Positions 1 through 10,898 of a DNA stretch of 64,000 bases are shown piece by piece; position 1 is the first letter of the stretch, and every line of letters begins with the position of its first letter. Location of the stretch: contig NZ_CP118247.1 in assembly GCF_028816475.1 (NCBI RefSeq), positions 1,830,001 to 1,894,000 on the forward strand, in the 5' to 3' direction. Position numbers and translations under genes: made by a program. The notes under the pieces are model-generated. The model saw nothing but the letters and a program-made list of their open reading frames with translations. It had not been told where the DNA came from and searched no databases. The DNA is from Devosia rhodophyticola (GTDB lineage Bacteria; Pseudomonadota; Alphaproteobacteria; Rhizobiales; Devosiaceae).

Positions 1-2528
<2,528 letters not shown>

Positions 2529-2770
2529 ATCAATGCTCGTAACGGCCTTGCCGTTACGATCTCTCTGCCTCACGGGTCAAAGACCCGCCGGCGGGGCGGC
2601 CAAAAAGTTGGCCGGGGTCGTTCGCTGCGCTCCTCCGGGAGCGCTGATGAAAAACCTGATACGCATTGTCGAAAACATCGGTCACAAAAAACACCAGACC
2701 AACGCTTCTTGCATGGGAAAGCGTGGTCCAAATATTTAACCAGAATTTACGCCAGCTGTTTTTCGCCGAT

Positions 2771-2885
2771 CTGGTGGTTTTTGCGCGGTGCTCAAAACCC
2801 GATCCCATCCCGAACTCGACCGTTAAACACTGCTGCGCCGATGGTACTAAGTCTTAAGGCTTGGGAGAGTAGGTCGCCGCCAGGT
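2771..2885 (+). rRNA. rrf: 5S ribosomal RNA
   Basis: Placed about 240 nt after the 23S end, as in a normal rrn operon. It carries the conserved 5S core 'cccgatcccatcccgaactc' and the 3' block 'gggagagtaggtcgccgcc'. The 5' 'tctggtggttttt' pairs with the 3' 'gccgccaggt' to form helix I. Ends were set from this terminal helix. No tRNA lies between 23S and 5S or directly after 5S. Confidence 0.95.
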
Positions 2886-2926
2886 CTGCCAAAAACAGCT
2901 CAGTCTCTTTACAATCTCGAAACAAC

Positions 2927-2954
2927 AAAACCCCCGCCAAAAGCGGGGGTTTTT
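2927..2954 (+). terminator. rrn operon rho-independent terminator
   Basis: A perfect 7-bp GC stem (ccccc-gc at 2931-2937 with gc-ggggg at 2943-2949), a 5-nt loop and a run of five T, flanked by an A-run so the stem can extend through A-T pairs. It sits 40 nt after 5S and is well suited to end rRNA transcription. Confidence 0.92.
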
Positions 2955-3142
2955 GCGTTTATACTCCTCAAACCAACCTCCAATCCAACGCCCAACGCCC
3001 AACGCCCCCGACATCGGGCCGGCCCAAAGCGCAGCAAATACTCAATCGCGCCCTCCGCGTGGTGGCGGTATATCGACCCGTCAAAAGCAATCCAACCTGT
3101 TCGAAAGCTGCTGATGGCCGCCTAGCTGCGGCGGCCACGGGT

Positions 3143-3844
3143 CTATATCCATTCAAAAGCCTTTTTCAGGAACTGCTCGCCGTTTTGAGCCTGCCATCGA
3201 CCATGAGCCATGATGACGCGCTGCGGATGCCAACCCAGAATTTTGTCGCGGGCGGCTCGGGCCGGCTTGCGATTGAAGTAGGTCAAGCGTAGCTCGAGTG
3301 GGGCGTATCCCTTGCCTTCGACAATACCCCATAGGCGGGCGATCCAACGCTGCCAGCCCGACCAGTGCTTAGCCAGAAACGTCTCCGAAAAATTTTCTGA
3401 CATGTCGGCGAGAATGGCTGTGCGAGAAGGCCTGTGAAAGAACACAATCTCTTCGAGAAATGGCGAGCCAAAGAACCATGCCTGCTCGAACTGGTTCTGC
3501 CATTGTGGCGGCGCGTCGTGTTCGAGTGGCGCGGCGAACATGAGGTCGTTCCGCTTCTTTATCGTCGTGTGTGGTCCCCACAATTGCGCATCTGGATATG
3601 AATTTTTCCAGTCGGGGAGAAAGAGATGATGGATCTTGTTGGGGCTAACCAGATGGGCTGGGCTGCCAAGCGCGTCAATTTCTGCCTTTAGCTCAGGGCC
3701 GAGAGTGATCGGAGACCAAATCCACAGTTTTTGGTTCGGCAAACGAACGATGACACTGCGAGTTGGATAGGCGAAGCCATAGAAATCGACGATGTTTCCC
3801 TCTGCGGTCCAAATGTTATCGTCCAGGCGGGTCAAAATAGTCAT
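3143..3844 (-). CDS. DUF4336 domain-containing protein
   Basis: 233-residue protein that I recognise as a DUF4336 family member, a metallo-beta-lactamase-like family of unknown function. It starts with a strand-rich segment ('DNIWTAEG', 'SVIVRLPNQKLWIWSP') and carries the 'HLVSPNKIHHLFLPDW' block typical of the family, where histidines sit at the place of the MBL metal site. No signal peptide or membrane segment is seen. It reads toward the rrn operon, so it converges with 5S and shares the terminator side. Molecular function is unknown. Confidence 0.85.
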   Translation of the reverse strand: MTILTRLDDNIWTAEGNIVDFYGFAYPTRSVIVRLPNQKLWIWSPITLGPELKAEIDALGSPAHLVSPNKIHHLFLPDWKNSYPDAQLWGPHTTIKKRNDLMFAAPLEHDAPPQWQNQFEQAWFFGSPFLEEIVFFHRPSRTAILADMSENFSETFLAKHWSGWQRWIARLWGIVEGKGYAPLELRLTYFNRKPARAARDKILGWHPQRVIMAHGRWQAQNGEQFLKKAFEWI

Positions 3845-4366
3845 ATTGTTAAAATTACTTCAATTAATTGGCACTGCAGATGATCGTATCGAGGGCGAAA
3901 AACAATCGCTAGTGAGTAGTGGCATTGAAGCGAGCGAATCGGACCTTCGCCGTGCCATCAATTTCCCCCCGTCCTGTAGAGCGCCCGCTCGAATGGCCAA
4001 GTGGACAAAGTGGTCCAGGCGAACAATGCGGGGAAGGCGATGGGGTCCAAGTTGCCATCGCTCCATGTGTCCCAAAGGAGGATGCGATTGACTGACGTGC
4101 AAAGGATTTACCGTTGCGTTTCGACAGCGAGCAGCAGGTTCCTTGCAGCCGGGGGAGTGTTATTCTGTTCATTAAGAGCACGGCCAGTATGCCACTTACT
4201 CCCGCGAACCTTAACCATTTGGGCACCGAAATGATCCGGGGTGTCTAGCGATTGTGTCTGAAAACCCGTCGTGAATGGCCGCTTCGACTCCCGCGTCGCT
4301 GATCAGATCTTGGCTGTATTTGGTAAATGGTCGCTTAGCAGAATTCCATCCACCATTAACTCTTTG
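3845..4366. other. gene-free interval of about 520 nt
   Basis: No convincing gene here. Several short frames exist on both strands (for example 3909-4226 minus, 4001-4234 plus) but they overlap one another, have no ribosome-binding site and give low-complexity translations. It probably holds the promoter of the DUF4336 gene near 3845-3900. A decayed gene remnant cannot be excluded. Confidence 0.5.
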
Positions 4367-4588
4367 TTAACAAGGTGAAGGCAGCATGAGCACGCTTAAG
4401 CCAGAGGGCAGGCGTACCCCGCAGTCGTTGTGGTCTGCCTGTCCTCGCCAAGCCCGCTCCCAGTTCATCTGCAGATCAAACAGCGTCTTGGCTGAAACGG
4501 GGCCGGTAGGAAACGGCTTATCAAATAATTCGTCAACCATATGGTTGAATAATATTCGGTCCTGAGGTATTTTGTGTATCTGGTTCAT
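4367..4588 (-). CDS. small hypothetical protein (73 aa)
   Basis: Not recognised. A 73-residue frame starts with ATG at 4588, with an 'aagg' element about 7 nt upstream. The first about 50 residues look protein-like (MNQIHKIPQDRILFNHM..., with an acidic/aromatic pattern), while the last 20 are less convincing. It is transcribed divergently from the DUF1761 gene, with a 27-nt gap holding both ribosome-binding sites. No transmembrane segment, signal peptide or metal motif. It could be a real small cytoplasmic protein or a chance frame. Confidence 0.4.
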   Translation of the reverse strand: MNQIHKIPQDRILFNHMVDELFDKPFPTGPVSAKTLFDLQMNWERAWRGQADHNDCGVRLPSGLSVLMLPSPC

Positions 4589-4615
4589 GGTGAGCCTTGA
4601 TCAAGGGGGCGAAAA

Positions 4616-5002
4616 ATGGCGGAAATTTTAACTGATGTGAGTTGGATCGCAGTCATTGTAGGAACGATTGCGGCGTTCTTTGTGGGTTGGTTGTGGTACT
4701 CCCCGATGCTGTTCGGCAAGACTTGGGCAGCAGGCAATGGGGTTGAACTGGGGTCGGCGGCGTCAATGCCAATGATGGCCATGGGCCTGCAGTTTGTGGG
4801 GTTGTTCCTGGTTGCCTGGTTTGTTGGGGTGACGGCAGTGGAGAGCCGCCTACTCACCTTTATTCTGGCGGTTCTCGGTTTTGGGGTGTTGCAGGCGTCG
4901 GGCGGACTATTTGCGCGCAAACCGCAAGCTGTCGTGCTGATCGACTTCGGATATTTGATCGTGGCATCGATTTTGATGTTTATTGCGCAGGCAATTTTTT
5001 AG
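4616..5002 (+). CDS. DUF1761 family membrane protein
   Basis: 128-residue integral membrane protein matching the DUF1761 pattern. There are four hydrophobic segments at about residues 10-28, 50-72, 80-97 and 104-127. The first is followed by the family block 'GWLWYSPMLFGKTW' (wall-facing aromatics and FGK-W). A strong ribosome-binding site 'aagggggcg' lies just before ATG 4616. Family function is unknown. The following hydrolase gene starts about 130 nt later. Confidence 0.85.
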   Translation: MAEILTDVSWIAVIVGTIAAFFVGWLWYSPMLFGKTWAAGNGVELGSAASMPMMAMGLQFVGLFLVAWFVGVTAVESRLLTFILAVLGFGVLQASGGLFARKPQAVVLIDFGYLIVASILMFIAQAIF

Positions 5003-5134
5003 TTTTTCGCGCCGTTAGTGCCCTTTGTGTTCCTGGGCACAAAGGGCCAAATTGCTATTTGTGTTCACGAATGCCTTGAAATATTCGGATTTGACGCGCA
5101 TCGGCGCGGGATATTCCCAAGTGTCGGAAATTTC

Positions 5135-6130
5135 ATGTCCTGGTTGCGCTCGTTTCCCATTGTATTTTTGTTGTTCTTTTTGACTGTGTTCGGAGCCTCG
5201 CCGGCGAGGGCGTTGTCGGTCATGGATCCTTTCAATATCCCAGCGGCCATGGACAGTGGCACGGTCAAGGCTGGTGACGGGATAGCCTATGCCGACGGGC
5301 AGAGGCACTATCTGGACGTATATGCGCCAGAGGCGCGCGGGGTCGCGGCGCCGGTCGTGTTTTTCATATATGGCGGCGGCTGGAACCGGGGCGAGCGCAG
5401 CGACTACCAATTTGTTGGCCGCGCTTTGGCTGCACGTGGATTTGTCACTGTCATTGCAGATTACCGACTGGTACCCGAGGTTAAATATCCTGAATTTCTC
5501 GAGGACAATGCGTCGGCCCTGCGGTGGGTGCAGGATCATATTGGTGAATATGGCGGCGATCCCAATCGGGTCTTTCTGGCAGGGCATTCAGCAGGGGCCT
5601 ACAATGCCGTGATGCTGGCGCTCGATCCCTCATTTCGAGCTGAATATGGGGTCACGATGCCGATCCGAGCGGTCGCGGCGCTCTCGGGGCCATTTGACTT
5701 CTATCCATTTGAATATGGCGAGGTTCAAAACGCCTTTGGCGATGCACCGAGCCCTGAGGGTACTCAACCGATTAATCTTGTAACGCCTGATGCTCCGCCG
5801 ATGTATCTGGCGAGCGGCACGACGGATCCAATCGTGCGGGTCCAGAACACCGAGAACCTGGCCGCCAAACTGACCGCCAGCGGGGTCTGGGTAACCACCA
5901 AATATTACGAAGGTTTTGGTCATATGGAGCCGGTAATCGCCATGGGCGCGCTGTGGCGCTGGCGCATGCCGGTTCTGGACGACATGGTCGCGTTTTTTAC
6001 CCGGTTTGGTGCCTTTCCCAGCGGCGTGCCCTATGTAGCGGTGGCGCCAGAAGCTCCCGCGACGGCAGTTGAGCCGATGCGTAAAATTATCGACCAGCTC
6101 GACCAGATGTTTGAGCCGATAGAAAATTAG
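5135..6130 (+). CDS. secreted alpha/beta hydrolase (esterase/lipase-like)
   Basis: About 331 residues of the carboxylesterase-like alpha/beta hydrolase fold. A Sec signal peptide (MSWLRSFPIVFLLFFLTVFG...ARA) follows the ATG at 5135, so I prefer that start over the in-frame GTG at 5018, whose extra 39 residues look non-coding. Oxyanion block 'YGGGW', nucleophile elbow 'GHSAGA', an acid in 'GTTDPIV' and a histidine in 'GFGHM' give a complete Ser-Asp-His triad. Likely a periplasmic esterase of unknown substrate. It is clearly paralogous to the gene at 9312-10172 (shared 'FVTVIADYRL' and 'GHSAGAYNA'). Confidence 0.85.
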   Translation: MSWLRSFPIVFLLFFLTVFGASPARALSVMDPFNIPAAMDSGTVKAGDGIAYADGQRHYLDVYAPEARGVAAPVVFFIYGGGWNRGERSDYQFVGRALAARGFVTVIADYRLVPEVKYPEFLEDNASALRWVQDHIGEYGGDPNRVFLAGHSAGAYNAVMLALDPSFRAEYGVTMPIRAVAALSGPFDFYPFEYGEVQNAFGDAPSPEGTQPINLVTPDAPPMYLASGTTDPIVRVQNTENLAAKLTASGVWVTTKYYEGFGHMEPVIAMGALWRWRMPVLDDMVAFFTRFGAFPSGVPYVAVAPEAPATAVEPMRKIIDQLDQMFEPIEN

Positions 6131-6170
6131 TCGGCAGACGGACCAGCCGGAATCGATTTAGCGTTGACGC

Positions 6171-6811
6171 ATGGTAGATCATTTGCGGCTGGCCGGGGCC
6201 GATCCGGTGCGACAATTGGCGGAACTAAAAGGCATTGTGCGGTCATCGCCAGTACTCATGGATGTATTGGCGGGGCTGCGTGCGCTTGATCTACCCGACA
6301 GTTGGATTGTTTCCGGTGCCATCTACAATACTGCGTGGAACGCCCTAGTGGGACGGCCGACGCTGACGGGTGTCAAGGATATCGATGTTGCCTATTTTGA
6401 GCCACTTGATCGCTCCTACGAGGCCGGGACATGGTGATCAAGCGGGCACAGCACCAGTTCACAAGCATTGACGTGCCGGTTGAGGTGCGAAATCAGGCGC
6501 GGGTGCACCTGTGGTTTCCTCAAAAGTTCGGCATTGCCTATCCCGAACTAGGCAGCAGCGTCGATATGCTGACCTACTTTTCTACCAGGGCATATGCGGT
6601 TGCGGTGCAGTTAAAGATCGACGGCGAGCTTACCATTGAGGCGCCGTTCGGGCTGGATGATATGTTCTCTTTCCGACTGGCGCCCAATTTGGCGCTGGAC
6701 AATTGCGCGACCCATGAGGCCAAGGCGCGGCGCGCTATGGCGATTTGGCCGGAGTTGGTGTTTGAGCCATGGCCAAGTGTGCCTGAACTTGAGGCACGCC
6801 AGCGGCGCTGA
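6171..6811 (+). pseudogene. nucleotidyltransferase-family protein (DUF925/COG3575), apparent frameshift
   Basis: Two overlapping frames (6171-6437 and 6431-6811) together make one DUF925-type nucleotidyltransferase-like protein. The N-terminal piece has the 'SGAIYNTAWNAL' and 'GVKDIDVAYFE' blocks. The C-terminal piece has 'VEVRNQARVHLWF', 'APFGLDDMFSFRL' and the closing 'WPEL...PWP'. They join at the GGG run 6426-6428: adding one G gives ...SYEAGD-MVIKRA... and a single 213-codon frame of normal family length. The most likely cause is a homopolymer sequencing error. A real inactivating deletion is the alternative. Confidence 0.82.
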
Positions 6812-6902
6812 ATAAATTGGCGGCTAAAAGCCTTTGCCACATTCTTGGATTCAAATGGGGCCGCCCGGATCGACCGGACAGATAGGACAAAGTCGACCGC
6901 TT

Positions 6903-7664
6903 TTATTCGGCATTGTCGGCGGGGGCCGAGTTCAGCTGGCCATATTTTTCCGGGCCGATACGGCCGAGAAGGTCGAGTTGGGTTTCGAGAAAGTCTATGT
7001 GGCCTTCCTCGTCGGTCAGGAGAGACTCAAAGAGATTTTTGGAAACATAGTCGCCAAGTTCCTCGCAAAGTTCACGGCTGGCTTTGTAGGCGGTACGGGC
7101 ATCATACTCGCCGGCCAGGTCGGCTTCGAGCACTTCCTTGATGGTTTCGCCAATGCGCAAGGGAGCGATGCGCTGCAGATTGGGATGGCCTTCGAGAAAA
7201 ATGATGCGCTCGATCAGACGATCGGCGTGGTGCATTTCCTCGATGGATTCAGCGCGTTCCTTGGCAGCAAGCTTTTTGAAGCCCCAGTCGTCAAGCAGTC
7301 GGTAGTGCACCCAATATTGATTGACGGCGCCCAGTTCGAGAAACAGGGCCTCGTTAAGCCGCTCTATTACTTTTTGTTCGCCCTTCATGATGTCCTCGAT
7401 TTTTTTGGATTTCAGTGTGGCGAGTTGGGCCTGCACGCTGGACAATTGGCTTGGCGTACAGGCCTGCTCACGGTGATAGTTTTCCGTGACGCGAACGATA
7501 ATGTCCACCACATTTGGCACGCAACCGCTACAGCGCGCGCGGCGCTCCAATTCGCGGTAAACCTTGGCGGGGACCACCAATTGCCACGGGTCCTGCCGCA
7601 GGAGGGACAGAACGACGTCCTCAATCTCGGCGGCGCTGATCATGTTACACTGGCAGACAAGCAT
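6903..7664 (-). CDS. bfr: BFD-type [2Fe-2S] domain fused to bacterioferritin
   Basis: 253 residues with two domains that are normally separate proteins. Residues 1-60 match bacterioferritin-associated ferredoxin (Bfd), with four cysteines C4, C6, C45 and C48 in a CxC...CxxC arrangement. From M93 to the end is a full-length bacterioferritin. Counting from M93, all E. coli Bfr key residues are present: ferroxidase ligands E18, E51, E94, E127, H54 and H130 (here E110, E143, E186, E219, H146, H222) and haem ligand M52 (here M144). Residues about 61-92 form a charged linker. Expected role: iron storage with a built-in electron-transfer domain for iron release. Confidence 0.9.
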   Translation of the reverse strand: MLVCQCNMISAAEIEDVVLSLLRQDPWQLVVPAKVYRELERRARCSGCVPNVVDIIVRVTENYHREQACTPSQLSSVQAQLATLKSKKIEDIMKGEQKVIERLNEALFLELGAVNQYWVHYRLLDDWGFKKLAAKERAESIEEMHHADRLIERIIFLEGHPNLQRIAPLRIGETIKEVLEADLAGEYDARTAYKASRELCEELGDYVSKNLFESLLTDEEGHIDFLETQLDLLGRIGPEKYGQLNSAPADNAE

Positions 7665-7769
7665 GATTGGTACTGGTTGAAGCGGTCAATGATATCGGCT
7701 GCATAAAGCCGTTCTAATTTATGATTGTCAATGTCAGATAATGTCACATCAGCGTGCGGACAAGGGATA

Positions 7770-9095
7770 TCAGCTGTGTGCCGTCAGCCAGGCGCGGAAC
7801 TCAGCCTCAGGCATAGGGCGGGCCATATAATATCCCTGCGCCTCGTCGCACCCCAGATCGCGCAGCAGGTCATAGGCATGTCTGGTTTCGATGCCCTCGG
7901 CGCAAACGCGGAATCCCATGCCCTTGGCCAACAGCAGGATTTGGCGCAATAAAAAGTCATCGTCGCCAGGTTCGCGCAGCGGCCGTACGAACGATTGGTC
8001 GATCTTGAGCACATCGGCGGGGAGGCGATCAAGATAGGAAAGGTTTGAATATCCCGAGCCGAAATCGTCCAAGGCGACGTCGACACCGGCTGCGCGCAGG
8101 CGAGCCAGTTGCTGGATGGCGCAATTTGCGTTGGTTGCTAACGTTCCCTCGGTAAATTCCAGTTCGACATGGTGAGGCTCGAGCCGATGGGCGCTGCAGC
8201 TGGCCAGTAGCATTTCGTCAAACCCCGGCTCAGAGAGATTGACCGGCGACGCATTGATCGACATGCGAAGGCTGTGGCCCAGTTCGAGCAGGGCCCGGTT
8301 GGTGGTCATCGCCGTGGCCATGACCCAATCGGTGAGAGGCGCAATCAGGGCGGTCTGTTCGACCAGCGGTATGAATTCGGCAGGCGATATGGGCCCCAGT
8401 TCGGGATGGGTCCAGCGCAGTAGGGCTTCGGCACCTTTGCATTGGCCAGTCTGCATTTGGATGCGCGGCTGGAAGTTCAGTGTCAATTGGCCCGGCTGGG
8501 CAATGGCCGCAGGAAGATCCGCCAGAATGCGAAAGGCGCGCAGGTGGGCGGCGTCGGAACCGTGATTATAAAATGAGATGCCGGTTTCGGTGCCGCGACT
8601 GTCCTGAGCAGCTGTCAGAGCGGCGCGCAAGGATTCGGCCGCGGACCGCACAGCGTTGATCGGCAGCAGACCAACGCCAACGCGGGTTTTGATGGGGATG
8701 GCATCAACATCAATGGCGTCGGAAAAACTGCGGGCAATGGTTGTTGCGATGTTGGGGTGGGCGTCCAGACAGGTCTGCTCAATGGTGAACGCGAAGCTGA
8801 GAACGCTGACATGAAAGATCGGTGTGGAAGGTGGGAGCACCGAGGTCAAAAGGCGGGCGCCGGCTCGGACGAAGTTTTCGGCAAATGCCATGCCGAGGGC
8901 ACGCAGGACTTCATTGTAATGACGCGCATCAGCCAGCGTCACCAGAACCAGTGTTCCTGGCTGATCCACAGCGCTATCGCGGCGCCAGGAAAAATAGTCC
9001 TCAAACTGCAACCGGCTCGGCAGATGGGTAATGTGGTCGAAGCGCCCGAGATGCTCTGGGCTTGGCGCTACGAGAGGGGTGTAACTGTTGGGCAT
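7770..9095 (-). CDS. EAL-domain c-di-GMP phosphodiesterase with degenerate GGDEF domain
   Basis: 441 residues from ATG 9095, which has 'aaaaggga' at ideal distance and is preferred over the upstream ATG at 9161. The N-terminal part follows a GGDEF fold, but the active-site loop reads 'VSVLSFAF', so cyclase activity is not expected. The C-terminal half is an EAL domain with 'GAEALLRW', 'DDFGSGYSNLSYL', 'LKIDQSFV' and 'EGIET', so metal and substrate residues look intact. No transmembrane or sensor domain. Likely a cytoplasmic c-di-GMP hydrolase. It is the only c-di-GMP enzyme in the window and so a possible partner for the PilZ protein at 54800-55162. Confidence 0.88.
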   Translation of the reverse strand: MPNSYTPLVAPSPEHLGRFDHITHLPSRLQFEDYFSWRRDSAVDQPGTLVLVTLADARHYNEVLRALGMAFAENFVRAGARLLTSVLPPSTPIFHVSVLSFAFTIEQTCLDAHPNIATTIARSFSDAIDVDAIPIKTRVGVGLLPINAVRSAAESLRAALTAAQDSRGTETGISFYNHGSDAAHLRAFRILADLPAAIAQPGQLTLNFQPRIQMQTGQCKGAEALLRWTHPELGPISPAEFIPLVEQTALIAPLTDWVMATAMTTNRALLELGHSLRMSINASPVNLSEPGFDEMLLASCSAHRLEPHHVELEFTEGTLATNANCAIQQLARLRAAGVDVALDDFGSGYSNLSYLDRLPADVLKIDQSFVRPLREPGDDDFLLRQILLLAKGMGFRVCAEGIETRHAYDLLRDLGCDEAQGYYMARPMPEAEFRAWLTAHS

Positions 9096-9311
9096 GGCCG
9101 ACGTCCCTTTTGGAGAGGGAACCGCAAAATTTGTGCCACGTGAATTTGCCGAACCGGCCAATTGATACTCCCGCGCCTGAGGGGCACTTGAACCCGCATA
9201 GTGACGAGGGAAACTTAAGTGCGGGTTACTGCGTAGCTGGTAACGGCTTGAATATGCTTGTCGGCTAGTGTTGGCATCACATTGGGCCAGAGCAAACTAG
9301 CGGATGAAACA

Positions 9312-10172
9312 ATGGCATTTTCCATTCTTGGCGCGATCAATTTTCTCTCCCCTAAAGATCGCGGTTCTGCCAAGATTGCGCGGGATCTGGTTTATGGCCC
9401 GGCCGCGCGGCACCGGCTGGATATTTATGCGCCAAAAGGCGCCAGGGAAAAGTTGCCAGTCGTAATGTTTGTATATGGCGGCTCGTGGAGCGACGGTGCC
9501 AAGGATCATTATGATTTTGTCGGGCGGGCCATCGCTGCATTAGGCTTTGTAACGGTCATTGCCGATTACCGGTTATTGCCTGAAGTTGAATATCCGGACT
9601 TTCTGCGTGACTGCAGCGATGCGTTCGCCCATGTGGTTGACATGATTGGCCACTTTGGCGGGGACGCGGAGCGGATGGCCTTGGTGGGCCATTCGGCAGG
9701 TGCCTACAACGCCTTGATGCTGGCGCTGGACCCGCAATATCTGGCGTCGCGCAACCTGATGGCGCGGGTCAAAGCTGTTGCCGGACTTTCGGGACCGTAT
9801 GACTTTTTCCCTTTTGACGGCAAGATTACGCTGCGAACCTTTGGCGCAGTGGAGGAGCCCGAGCGCACCCAGCCGATAAATCTGGTAAGTGGGCAGGTGC
9901 CACCCCTTTGGTTGGCGAGTGGCGATCGAGACAATTTGGTCTATCCACGGAACACAGTGGCGCTGGCCAAGGTCCTGCGCTCGGCTGGCGGTGAGGTTAC
10001 CGAACGCCACTATGCCAATCTGGGGCATCCGGGGACTTTGATGGCGCTGGGTGTGCTGATGCGGCGGCGGGCGCCGGTTCTGGCCGAACTGGGCGATTTT
10101 CTGGAACAGCATCTGGGCGCTCAATTGGGCAAAAGGGCGCCCCTCAGCGCCGATGACCAGCGCGCCGATTAG
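9312..10172 (+). CDS. alpha/beta hydrolase, cytoplasmic paralogue of the gene at 5135
   Basis: 286 residues from ATG 9312. A start at 9258 would add 18 unlikely residues. Carboxylesterase-like alpha/beta hydrolase with 'YGGSW' oxyanion region, nucleophile elbow 'GHSAGA', an acid near 'SGDRDNLV' and a histidine in 'NLGHPG'. It shares long matching blocks with the protein at 5135-6130 but has no signal peptide, so the pair may act in different compartments. Its last 29 bases overlap the end of the convergent DUF599 gene. Substrate unknown. Confidence 0.85.
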   Translation: MAFSILGAINFLSPKDRGSAKIARDLVYGPAARHRLDIYAPKGAREKLPVVMFVYGGSWSDGAKDHYDFVGRAIAALGFVTVIADYRLLPEVEYPDFLRDCSDAFAHVVDMIGHFGGDAERMALVGHSAGAYNALMLALDPQYLASRNLMARVKAVAGLSGPYDFFPFDGKITLRTFGAVEEPERTQPINLVSGQVPPLWLASGDRDNLVYPRNTVALAKVLRSAGGEVTERHYANLGHPGTLMALGVLMRRRAPVLAELGDFLEQHLGAQLGKRAPLSADDQRAD

Positions 10173-10872
10173 CCTGAACGGCTGCCGAGGCTGCGGCGCG
10201 ATGGGCGGTTGAGAAAAACTCGCGGTGGATCAGTAGCAATACGGTGAGCAGGCTGGTCAATATTGCGAGCCATTCGGCAGCAAACCAGGCCACCGTCGCG
10301 ACGGAGAAATAATAGGCGCGAATGCCGCTATTAAAATTCTGGGCACCAAGGGCATTGACCTTGGCAATCGAGTCAATTTCCTCAGGCGCGGGATCGGTAT
10401 CACGATTGAGCGCCCCAAGCATGATGCAGAAGTGGTTGAACTGGCGCAGCGACAGGGTGAATGAAAAAAATGCCAGCGCGAACATGGCCAGCATGACGGC
10501 TAGATGCAGCTGCACCTCGTTGACGGAATAGATTCGTTCCGTCGAGATTGACGCCAGTGCTTCCATCAGCGGCGCCATCTGGCCAAATACGGCAAACACG
10601 GCCAGCACCAGCAACACTGCGGTTGAGGCCATGAAGCTGACCGAGCCCATGATATTGCCGGAGAGAATGGCATCGAATGGGTTGTCGCGGCGCGCGGCGT
10701 TTGCAACCCAGCGTCGACGCTGCATGTTCATGATCACGGACAGTGAGGGCCGCAATTTTTCGATCCACGGTACCCCGACGTTGTAGACGAAATAGCAGAG
10801 CAGCGGAAACAGGGTCGACACCAGGGTCATGGCGGTCCATTTGTCCAGTTGCAGTTGGCCGACTATACGCAA
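10144..10872 (-). CDS. DUF599 family membrane protein
   Basis: 242-residue inner-membrane protein matching DUF599. Hydrophobic segments lie at about residues 15-33, 75-97, 126-147 and 200-228. The family-typical 'NPFDAILSGNIMGSVSF' loop and the C-terminal 'GIRAYYFSVATVAWF' region are present. Function of the family is unknown. Its 3' end overlaps the convergent hydrolase gene by 29 nt, and its start lies 27 nt from the end of the next leftward gene (aldo-keto reductase), so the two may be co-transcribed. Confidence 0.85.
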   Translation of the reverse strand: MRIVGQLQLDKWTAMTLVSTLFPLLCYFVYNVGVPWIEKLRPSLSVIMNMQRRRWVANAARRDNPFDAILSGNIMGSVSFMASTAVLLVLAVFAVFGQMAPLMEALASISTERIYSVNEVQLHLAVMLAMFALAFFSFTLSLRQFNHFCIMLGALNRDTDPAPEEIDSIAKVNALGAQNFNSGIRAYYFSVATVAWFAAEWLAILTSLLTVLLLIHREFFSTAHRAAASAAVQANRRAGHRR

Positions 10873-10898
10873 ATGCGCACGTTTGGCGAGGTTCGTGC

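Noticed and set aside
3909..4226. 105-codon minus-strand frame in the gene-poor interval
   Set aside because: No ribosome-binding site, Ser/Pro-rich low-complexity second half, and it overlaps other equally weak frames.
6834..7706. 290-codon plus-strand frame opposite the bacterioferritin fusion
   Set aside because: It is the antisense shadow of a protein with all conserved residues intact; its translation has no family features.
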